A DNA stretch of 64,000 bases, from positions 32,980,008 through 33,044,007 of the forward strand of contig CM049313.1 in NCBI GenBank assembly GCA_026874595.1. The letters run 5' to 3'. Both the position numbers and the translations under genes were made by a program. The stretch comes from Sipunculus nudus. Taxonomy: Eukaryota; Annelida; Sipuncula; Golfingiida; Sipunculidae. Shown one piece after another: positions 31,325 to 42,800 of the stretch. The notes under the pieces are model-generated. The model was not told where the DNA came from. It made no database searches and was given only the letters and a program-made list of their open reading frames with translations. The number at the start of each line of letters is the position of its first letter. Within the stretch, counting starts at the first letter, position 1.

Positions 31325-34300
31325 AAAACAGCTTCATGAAATGATATATCCTCACTGTTGGGTTTGCCTGGGACAATTCTGTTTCTGGATTATACTGCAT
31401 CCTATGATAATTTATAAATAAGTGTAAATGTTATAAATGACGGTAATGATCATAATGATAATATGCACAGTTCTTGCTGGGCTTCCATAAATTGTGTATA
31501 AACTGAGCATGGATAAAGACAGTGGTATTGTTTATAGCATCTTTGTTTTAAGTGTAAGAATCAAAGCCACAATTATTTCCATATTCATAATTTATCGTTA
31601 CAGAAATGTTTACTTTTATTGAATGGGAATTGGTGAGCTGGGCTTGAAATTCCAAATATATATGTGATGTTGAATTTATATATCGTTCATACACTAACAA
31701 TCTGATAAATTCTTTATTTTATTAGGACATGTACTTTACTTAAATTGGCTTCCAACATGAATGCTAACTGTGGCACTTTAAAATCTCAGCACTACACTAT
31801 TTGTATATAGTTTCTTCATGCTTGCCACATTTCATCTAGATTTGTTCTTACTTCATGTTTTATATTTCATTCAGTTATATACTGTATCAAGAGGGTGTTT
31901 CACATTATTTCAAGAGGATGCTTCTTGTGTTGTAAATAAATACCACAATTTCATCATGCATGAATGGCAAGCTACATATGTACAGATTCCAACAAGCTTG
32001 TACACTATCTTCAACTGTAACAGGCAAAATAAGAAAAAAGAGATTAGTCAATCTAAAGAGATTAGTCAATCTAAAGTACTCAGAGTAAAACACATAGTGA
32101 AAAACAATCTAAGGTACTCAGAGTAAAACACATAGTGAAAAACAAACATTCAGACCCATGTGAATAAAAATTCTTGCTCACCATGACAACTTGGATTCAT
32201 ATCTGTAATTGCAAACAAATTTGACCAACAGATTGGACCGAGATTTTACACTTCTCAGTCCACATTACTTACTGGTTGTGAACAAATCATTCAGCTAACA
32301 TTGAAATGCTGAATGCATTTTTGCATGTGGGAACAGGAAGCAGGAAGTATGTTAAGAAATTTCATATGTATGGTAGCTGGCTATATATTCTTTATGTCTT
32401 TTTCAGTATTCAATGTGGATCTGGCAAAAAATGACACATGTAGAGATTCTTTCAAGAGATATGCAGTCTGCACGCCATATATGTTCTTATGAAATTTAAC
32501 TTTACTTCTTTTAGTCAAAATTTATTTCTACATTCCACAAGTTCAATCTGCAATTCCATGAATAAGAAATCTTAGCTAGTCTGGCAGCTAGGGAGAGAGA
32601 AAGACAGACAGAAAGACTCTGAGACTGGAGGGGAAGGGGCCCTACAACTTGAAGGGGAAATTTATTCTGGGGATCATGTGTAGTTGAGGTTAAGAAAACT
32701 TATGTGATGAAAAGGGCCAAAACTTCCACTCTGTCCTGTATCTGATGAAGGTAGTCAGCGATATTTGCCATTTTCCCTTATATGCCTCTAATATAATAAC
32801 AAAAATTATTGGACTTGTGTCACCAGTGAGGATATAATTAATGCCATAGTTTTCTTAGGAAATTATTCATGTAAAATCACTGTTACAGATATATCATTGT
32901 AACATATTGTTAGTACATACTAAAACACTGCTTACCATGCACAGTCTTGCATTTATGTCTATGTCAGCACATGTTTTTCTAAAGATCTGGTGTCAGGGTG
33001 ACATGTCAGTCCACATTATCATGCTTGGTTTAATTTAAATCCTGGTAAATGAGATTCAGGTTTTGTAAAACATATTGAAATTTGATCAAAGAGATCCTGT
33101 CAAAGTGAATTGAATGTACAAGGATTTTATCCACTGTAGGAGGAGGGGGGGTACTCTGTCCATTTGGGTCACGCAGGATTTAGTATCCACTTGCATTTTA
33201 CATACACATTTTATTCTTTTGAAAATTAGTACTTTTGATTTGTAATGGACATGAAAGATGTTGATTTAATTATGGTGATAACTTGAGCTGTATCTTCTAT
33301 TTGTTTCAGTTGACTTCGTTTTAAACCGAGGGACCAGTTTGTATTTTTTTTTGTTAACAATGTTTACCTGAATGATTACATGATAGCCCACAGATCAGTT
33401 TGTTCATTGTTATTTTTATAGTGTAACGCAACACTATCAATCATAAAGCTTGCCTATGGGGATATTCTTTTCTTATTTTTGTGCTGCCACGTTCAGCTGT
33501 GTGGTTCCATGATAGCTTAAGGACAATGAGAATATTTATAAGTGTCAAAGTACAGTTTTATTTTAGCCTGCAGGTCAGGCAGGGGGAAGTTCTACTAAAT
33601 TTTACATTTTTGTTCAGGTCAGTGTAAGCCATGTCAGAATTTATTTGTAAGAACAGCAGGATGTGATAATTTCTTTGCCACCTTTGTTCTCACCAACCTC
33701 AGTATCAACATCGGGCATTTAATACATTTCTTTGGCTTCAGTTGTGATGATCAGATTAAATAAATGATGAGTAAAATTTATTCTTTTTATTTAATCAAGA
33801 ACTGCTACTTAACACTTCTGCCTCGGGGGTTGAAACAGTTCTTCATTTCAAGTCATGTGAAATTATCAGTATATTCAAATGGTGATAAACACATGACAGG
33901 ACTAGTTTGTTGAACTGATTCATTGTTAATATTGAAGCAGAATTAAGAAATTTATAAGATTATCATTGTATAATTACTATGATCACATGCAAACAAGTTA
34001 TCTTATATTTTATAAGACTCATGCCACATATGTACAGAAGCATAGCATAAGGTTTTGACAGGTGATATCTTATGCATTTAAGTAAAAATGAGGAAAATAC
34101 ATAGTTTGCATTTAGTTCAGTATAAGAGCTAGTAATAATTTCCCCATTTTAACAATTCTATGTGTTCAGTGTTTAAACACATTTAACAACCTTTTTAATA
34201 TTAAGGGGAATATTAAAATCTCTAATTTCTTGGTGTTTAATTGGAGGTTAAAATATGTTTTTCATCATGCCAGTTTGGATATGTGTTACTTGTGTTTTGA

Positions 34301-34942
34301 ATGACATTACTAACTGAATTAAGGAAGGATCAAATGAATACCTTGTAAAGTAAATAGTGTATTTATGTAAATATGGTAAATGATTTGCCAAAAACACTGT
34401 CTGCCAACAATCATATGTTTAGATATTCGATACTTGATTTTGATAAGTGGCACCAGTACATGGAAATCAGACTTTGAGACAGCTCTTTTATCCAAGTTTT
34501 CTTCTCTCTCTGTTTCAAGAAAAACAAGATTCAAACAGTTTATATAGATACTTCTAGGCAAGTAAGAGTTTAGATACTTCTAGGCAAGGAAGAGAATAGA
34601 TACTTCTAGGCAAGTTAGAGAAAATTTAACATATGGCCTTTTTATTGGCTTTATCAACAAAATACTATGTTTGTTTCTTCATTGCATAACTATGGCCAGG
34701 TGTGGTATATCATAGTAATTAAGTCATCAGGTTCAAATCATTTTGAACCAGAGTCAAAATCAGAGTCCAATTCAAATCTCCTTTTTAAAAGAAATTAAAA
34801 CAAAGGATTTTGAGATTAACAGATGTGTTTCTGTGTGTTAATTTAGACACAATTTTTACTTGAATGTGTAATACCATCTTGCCATGCAGAGCGAAAACTT
34901 TGCAGTATAATATAGCCTTTTTGTAATATTCTTTTAATGGTT

Positions 34943-34945
<3 letters not shown>

Positions 34946-35002
<57 letters not shown>

Positions 35003-35047
35003 TATATAGAGCTTTTCCTTAGCTACTGGACTCAAAATGGACTGAGT

Positions 35048-35126
<79 letters not shown>
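34946..35126. repeat. Two (AT)n microsatellites with a duplicated flank
   Basis: Two AT tracts, of about 50 and 75 bases, are each followed by GAGCTTTTCCTTAGCTACTG then GACTCAAAATGGACTGAGTA. The block was duplicated together with the microsatellite. Confidence 0.9.
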
Positions 35127-35128
<2 letters not shown>

Positions 35129-35149
35129 AGCTTTTCCTTAGCTACTGGA

Positions 35150-35215
35150 CTCAAAATGGACTGAGTACAAGTCCTGAGTCCAGGAGCCTCTAGTCTGAGT
35201 CCAGTCCCGAGTTCT
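35150..35215. repeat. GAGTCC-rich patch
   Basis: It is dense in GGACTC, GAGTCC and GTCTGAGTCCAG. It resembles patches at 4680-4780 and 44570-44680. Confidence 0.5.
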
Positions 35216-36743
35216 ATATCACTGGTTTATCAGATTAATCTCTCAGATCTGTGTCATTAATAATGTTGTATTGTCAATAATCCAATGCTGATAATCAACC
35301 CTAACATTTCTAATAACATCTAACCTAAATTCTATGGATACTCCATTTGACCCAGGCTCATTACTCAATAGCAAGCCTTGGTATTTATTAACCCATGCCA
35401 AACATTTGCCAAACCTTAATTTTGATAGGAATGCCTAGTGTGATTTGAAAATGTTTTCCAGTTATACAAATATTGTTAAAAAATATTTAAAATGAATTGA
35501 CTAAGTATGAAATGTATATTTGTTTGTTATCAATGATCATTTTAAAGTTTGGGTGCTGTTTTGACAGAATATGAAATGTTATTAATTTCATAATTTTCAT
35601 GTTATTTTTTATCAAATAAGGCTGCTGTAAATGCATATATTTTTGTATTTTCCTGCATATTAAAGAGATATCCACCAGATATTGCTTTTGTATTTTTTTC
35701 TAAATTATAATTAAATCAGTGGTACATCCAACCAGTAAAGAAAGGACACAATGTGTTAAGTACTGGAAAGTTGGGGGAGGGGGGTGGTAGGAAGTACCCA
35801 ACTATGAAAGGCCTACCGGGAGTTCATCTTGCAAGGAAAATTCACCCAGCTGTTATTCTTGTAATATTGTAAAATGAAGTTTCTCATAGAAATGTCTTTT
35901 TGTGCAGAATGTTCAAAGTTTACTTTTGTCATGCACCTGAAAGTGTTTCTTGCCTTGTACTGTCTTTTAAGATGCCAAGTGTGTCCTAAGGGGGGGATGG
36001 GTACTTTCCCATATGTTCCCATAGATTCAGAGATATATGACATTTCCTGAGCTGTGGTGACTGCAGCACCTTCTTTGAGGAACTACACAAAGTAAACAAG
36101 AATGGGTAAAATGCTTGTAGCTATAAGAGTGCCAGGCAACCAATTTACATGCAAGGACAAAGGAAATGTGGCACCATTTGCACAAATCGGTTCGGGGGGG
36201 ATTTGGGGTGAGAGGTGCATCCCTATTGCCCAGCCACTGCACCTGTGTATAGGCAGCCCTGCTGCTCAATACTTCTCTAGAAGTGTAATACTGGTCATGA
36301 ATAAAAATGAAATGCAGTTCTCTTTTGGTTTACTAAAGACTGACTATTTCGAGGAAACTTTAGTGCCTTTAATTTCATGAATACTGAGAAGACTTGTGAT
36401 ATGATTGCTGTGCCCAAAATTGTATGGCTAGGAAAACTGCAAAATGGATTGAATCATGAAACTGATCTGCGCCAAAGTCTTATTGATTCTTCGTAGGCCT
36501 TTCTTGAAATGCCCAGATTTCATGATGTACATTTTAAACAACACACAAGCTTAGATGACTGCATACCCTCCTAGTTCAGGCAAAAATAACAGCTACTTGA
36601 TATTAATAATATTATTTTAATATCAATATATGTATTGCATTTATACAAAATATTACTGATAATCTGTACCCCAAAAATATAAGTTTTGAATGTGTTGTTG
36701 ATTATCTGTCTTTAAGCCAACCCTGAATATATTTTTAATTTGT

Positions 36744-36868
36744 TTAAAATTTGACAACTTTTGGTCCCTTGGCCACTGGTTTCTTCAATGGAGCTTTTGA
36801 TAATAATGAATCTTCCTCATCTACACTTCTTGTACTGTCTATTGTGGCCAGATGATAATCAAATATAC
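36744..36868 (-). CDS. ZCCHC9: ZCCHC9 coding exon 5 (C-terminus)
   Basis: Forty codons end in KKPVAKGPKVVKF and TAA. The C-terminal PKVV(K/N)F is the family signature. The acceptor is TTTCTTTCAG. No canonical AATAAA is seen in the next 200 bases downstream on the minus strand, only AT-rich variants. Confidence 0.9.
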
Positions 36869-39800
36869 CTGAAAGAAAACAGAAACAAAAATATTTATAC
36901 TGATAAGTAAAAACTATCCAGTTAGTTGTAACCACAAAATATTTAGAGAATAAGATTTTCCCCACTTGACTAGTTATATAAATAAAAAAAATTACACAGC
37001 TAATGCTGTTACTATATATTTTTATTTAGAGGTAGGGTTTGGATCAAAAATATTATGCATCAGTTTTCCGACAAAACAAGGGACCCATGTATTATATTTG
37101 ACATGTGTATTTGAATTAGTGGTAGGAATCAGTTGTAAAATCATAGTCGATGATAGAAAGAAAATATGACAGATTATCAATTATTAATAAGTTTATTTTA
37201 TGTACCATCTTTATTACTGTGAAATATACTCTATAGAAATATACCTAAAATATGGACTAAGTAACTCATCCTAACTTCTACATCACACTTGAAAGGGCAC
37301 GGTAATGGCCAGGTTGTTGACACTTATTCATTGCAAAAGGTTAAGTTTTAAAGCTGTTTGCAGTTTTGGGCCCAATCTTTCTCATATCTCTGACAGAATA
37401 AGAATATTTTATCAGGATAATAGGACTGTGCATACATAATTTTTTTTGTGATCAATTATGCATATATGCAATTAATTTAATCATTATGAAAGAGGATGAC
37501 CAATCATTAATATAATTGATTAATTGGCACACAACTAAATAGAATGATCTTTATTTTATTTCCTTCATTCAAATTTGTCTTTACACAGACAATGTAGGCA
37601 AGTATTTGACCACTTCTGATCTTCTGTATTTTGTATTAGTCTGGTGTTTTAACCACTACATTATGCAGTTGGCTGGAAGCAGTCCTCAGATCCCAATAGT
37701 TATTCAGGAATTAGATCATGCTCATTGACAGGGCCATATGCAAAAAGGTCCCAGTCTTGCAGTCCTGAATTGGATTAAATGTGGCTTTAGGTCAGTTAAC
37801 ATACAGCAGAATGATGAGCAGATTACTGTCTATATGTAATCCTGGATGTGACCATCATAATGCACAGAGTGTGTGGTTTATGACAGTGTGTCTATTATGA
37901 CTCAGTTCCTTTACCTTGTGTGTGGTTAATGACAGTGTGTCTATTATGACTCAGTTCCTTTACCTTGTGTGTGGTTTATGACAGTGTGTCTATTATGACT
38001 CAGTTCCTTTACCTTGTGTGTGGTTTATGACAGTGTGTCTATTATGACTCAGTTCCTTTTCCTTGTGTGTGGTTAATGACAGTGTGTCTATTATGACTCA
38101 GTTCCTTTACCTTGTGTGTGGTTAATGACAGTGTGTCTATTATGACTCAGTTCCTTTACCTTGTGTGTGGTTTATGACAGTGTGTCTATTATGACTCAGT
38201 TCCTTTACCTTGTGTGTGGTTTATGACAGTGTGTCTATTATGACTCAGTTCCTTTACCTTGTGTGTGGTTTATGACAGTGTGTCTATTATGACTCAGTTC
38301 CTTTACCTTGTGTGTGGTTTATGACAGTGTGTCTATTATGACTCAGTTCCTTTACCTTGTGTGTGGTTAATGACAGTGTGTCTATTATGACTCAGTTCCT
38401 TTACCTTGTGTGTGGTTTATGACAGTGTGTCTATTATGACTCAGTTCCTTTACCTTGTGTGTGGTTTATGACAGTGTGTCTATTATGACTCAGTTCCTTT
38501 ACCTTGTGTGTGGTTAATGACAGTGTGTCTATTGTGACTCAGTTCCTTTACCTTGTGTGTGGTTAATGACAGTGTGTCTATTGTGACTCAGTTCCTTTAC
38601 CTTGTGTGTGGTTTATGACAGTGTGTCTATTATGACTCAGTTCCTTTACCTTGTGTGTGGTTTATGACAGTGTGTCTATTGTGACTCAGTTCCTTTACCT
38701 TGTGTGTGGTTAATGACAGTGTGTCTATTGTGACTCAGTTCCTTTACCTTGTGTGTGGTTTATGACAGTGTGTCTATTATGACTCAGTTCCTTTACCTTG
38801 TGTGTGGTTTATGACAGTGTGTCTATTGTGACTCAGTTCCTTTACCTTGTGTGTGGTTAATGACAGTGTGTCTATTGTGACTCAGTTCCTTTACCTTGTG
38901 TGTGGTTTATGACAGTGTGTCTATTATGACTCAGTTCCTTTACCTTGTGTGTGGTTTATGACAGTGTGTCTATTATGACTCAGTTCCTTTACCTTGTGTG
39001 TGGTTTATGACAGTGTGTCTATTATGACTCAGTTCCTTTACCTTGTGTGTGGTTAATGACAGTGTGTCTATTGTGACTCAGTTCCTTTACCTTGTGTGTG
39101 GTTTATGACAGTGTGTCTATTATGACTCAGTTCCTTTACCTTGTGTGTGGTTAATGACAGTGTGTCTATTATGACTCAGTTTCTTTACCTTGTGTGTGGT
39201 TTATGACAGTGTGTCTATTATGACTCAGTTCCTTTACCTTGTGTGTGGTTAATGACAGTGTGTCTATTATGACTCAGTTCCTTTACCTTGTGTGTGGTTA
39301 ATGACAGTGTGTCTATTATGACTCAGTTCCTTTACCTTGTGTGTGGTTTATGACAGTGTGTCTATTATGACTCAGTTCCTTTACCTTGTGTGTGGTTTAT
39401 GACAGTGTGTCTATTATGACTCAGTTCCTTTACCTTGTGTGTGGTTTATGACAGTGTGTCTATTATGACTCAGTTCCTTTACCTTGTGTGTGGTTTATGA
39501 CAGTGTGTCTATTATGACTCAGTTCCTTTACCTTGTGTGTGGTTAATGACAGTGTGTCTATTGTGACTCAGTTCCTTTACCTTGTGTGTGGTTTATGACA
39601 GTGTGTCTATTATGACTCAGTTCCTTTACCTTGTGTGTGATTTATGACAGTGTGTCTATTATGACTCAGTTCCTTTACCTTGTGTGTGGTTTATGACAGT
39701 GTGTCTATTATGACTCAGTTCCTTTACCTTGTGTGTGGTTAATGACAGTGTGTCTATTATGACTCAGTTCCTTTACCTTGTGTGTGGTTAATGACAGTGT

Positions 39801-42800
39801 GTCTATTATGACTCAGTTCCTTTACCTTGTGTGTGGTTTATGACAGTGTGTCTATTATGACTCAGTTCCTTTACCTTGTGTGTGGTTTATGACAGTGTGT
39901 CTATTATGACTCAGTTCCTTTACCTTGTGTGTGGTTAATGACAGTGTGTCTATTATGACTCAGTTCCTTTACCTTGTGTGTGGTTTAGGACAGTGTGTCT
40001 ATTATGACTCAGTTCCTTTACCTTGTGTGTGGTTTATGACAGTGTGTCTATTGTGACTCAGTTCCTTTACCTTGTGTGTGGTTTATGACAGTGTGTCTAT
40101 TGTGACTCAGTTCCTTTACCTTGTGTGTGGTTAATGACAGTGTGTCTTTTGTGACTCAGTTCCTTTACCTTGTGTGTGGTTTATGACAGTGTGTCTATTA
40201 TGACTCAGTTCCTTTACCTTGTGTGTGGTTTATGACAGTGTGTCTATTATGACTCAGTTCCTTTACCTTGTGTGTGGTTTATGACAGTGTGTCTATTATG
40301 ACTCAGTTCCTTTACCTTGTGTGTGGTTAATGACAGTGTGTCTATTATGACTCAGTTCCTTTACCTTGTGTGTGGTTAATGACAGTGTGTCTATTATGAC
40401 TCAGTTCCTTTACCTTGTGTGTGGTTAATGACAGTGTGTCTATTATGACTCAGTTCCTTTACCTTGTGTGTGGTTTATGACAGTGTGTCTATTATGACTC
40501 AGTTCCTTTACCTTGTGTGTGGTTTATGACAGTGTGTCTATTATGACTCAGTTCCTTTACCTTGTGTGTGGTTTATGACAGTGTGTCTATTATGACTCAG
40601 TTCCTTTACCTTGTGTGTGGTTAATGACAGTGTGTCTATTGTGACTCAGTTCCTTTACCTTGTGTGTGGTTTATGACAGTGTGTCTATTATGACTCAGTT
40701 CCTTTACCTTGTGTGTGGTTTATGACAGTGTTTCTATTATGACTCAGTTCCTTTACCTTGTGTGTGGTTAATGACAGTGTGTCTATTATGACTCAGTTCC
40801 TTTACCTTGTGTGTGGTTAATGACAGTGTGTCTATTATGACTCAGTTTCTTTACCTTGTGTGTGGTTTATGACAGTGTGTCTATTACGACTCAGTTCCTT
40901 TACCTTGTGTGTGGTTAATGACAGTGTGTCTATTATGACTCAGTTTCTTTACCTTGTGTGTGGTTTATGACAGTGTGTCTATTATGACTCAGTTCCTTTA
41001 CCTTGTGTGTGGTTTATGACAGTGTGTCTATTATGACTCAGTTTCTTTACCTTGTGTGTGGTTTATGACAGTGTGTCTATTATGACTCAGTTCCTTTACC
41101 TTGTGAGTGGTTTATGACAGTGTGTCTATTATGACTCAGTTCCTTTACCTTGTGTGTGGTTTATGACAGTGTGTCTATTATGACTCAGTTCCTGTACCTT
41201 GTTTTTGCTGATTCTCAGGACAATCTTTCTTGAAATGTTCTACAGATCCACACAACTTACAGCACCCACCTGTACAGGAAAAAAAGAAACATAACATGGG
41301 AACCATCCATTAAGTCAACAGTAAAACTATTTTGAATTTTTTATTTAGTGTATTTGAATTTTTGTATGTTTAAAGCATAATGTCTATGATGTAGTGCATG
41401 CTTATGCAGCAACTCATGCAACATGAAAATATGCAATTCACACTATGTACAGGAAATGAAAGTTTGCATAATTTTACATAATTTTGCATAACTGATGAAT
41501 TTCCAAAATTCTGTGTTAAAGTTTCAATGGGCACCCCTAGCCCTATATGATAAAACTAGCAGAACCAAAATTGATCAAGAAACAAGTGACCCATGGGTCA
41601 TGACGCTCAGTTGACTGGGAAGAGATTTGCAAAAGGAAATTTTATCATCTGAAATTTTATCAAACAGATAAACCAACAGGCTGAGATTGTGCCTGTATTA
41701 ATTTATCTAAAAAATAGAGAAAAAAATGGTAAACTTTAAAAAAAATACAGGTGGCTCCACCAGTCTGCAGAAACTAATATAAACACTTAATGGTCAATAT
41801 CCATGCAAAGAATCATGGTGGTCTCTGGATTAGTTGTTCAGATACTTCAGCTTTTGTATCAAATTTTTCATTATTCTGGGGGGTATTTTGGAGCCATACA
41901 GCTTAATGGGTATGGGTAACAGAGACCTAATTTCAGGTTTCGATGGAGATTTTTCATGGGTCTCCCTGTGTGTTAAGAATGAAGATTCTAGGTCCAGTTG
42001 TTATGATTTGTGGCATGTTAACAGATGTTCATATCTTTAAAGGTCTCAAAAATAGAGAAAAAAATTCGAAAAAAGCCCAAACAAATACATGTGGTGCCAC
42101 CAGGCTGCAGAAACTGATGAAACACTCCATGATCAATATCCATGCAAACAATTATGGTGATCTCTGCATTAGTTGTTCAGATACTTCAGCTTTTGTATCA
42201 AATTTTCCGTTATTCTGAGCTGTACTTTTGAGTGCCATAACTCAAAGGATATGGGTAACAGAGACCTAATTTCAGGTTTCCATGGATACTCTCATAGGTC
42301 TCCCTGTGTGTCAAGAATGAAGATTCTAGGTCCAATTTGAACCTTGTTGACAGATAACTACATCCTTAAAGGTCTCAAAAATAGAGAGAAAAAAATTGTA
42401 AAAATTTGAAAAATACAGGTGGCGCCACCAGTCTGCAGAAACTGAAAAAAAACATCTCATGATGCCAAAAATCATGACTATCAGTGATGTAGTTAATCAG
42501 ATATTGAAGTTTTTTTATGAAATTTTTTACTATTCTGGGGGGTACTTTGGGGCCCCATAGCTCGAATGATATGGGTAACAGAGACCAAATTTCAGGTTTC
42601 CATGGAGACTTTTCATAGGCCTCTCAGAATGTCAAGAATGAAGATTCTAGGTCCAGTCTTTACGATTTGTGCCCTGTTAACAGATGTCCACATATTTAAA
42701 GGTCTCAAAAATAGAGAAAAAAATTCGTAAAAAAATAAAAAAATACAGGTGGCGCACCCAGGCTGCAGAAACTGATGAAACACTCCATGATCAATAACCA

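Larger units (their letters stand above)
31213..36743. other. Space between convergent genes: SHC 3' UTR, then intergenic
   Basis: SHC (plus) and ZCCHC9 (minus) end here tail to tail. The first part is SHC 3' UTR of unknown length. I see no gene. Local features are a duplicated AGAGATTAGTCAATCTAA (about 32038-32075), a duplicated AGAGTAAAACACATAGTG (about 32081-32141), three copies of TAGATACTTCTAGGCAAG (34546-34615) and a paired AT microsatellite (34946-35125). Confidence 0.6.

Noticed and set aside
37868-41200. CRISPR array or coding repeat
   Set aside because: The 49-bp units are contiguous without spacers. The unit length is not a multiple of three and stops occur in each frame.
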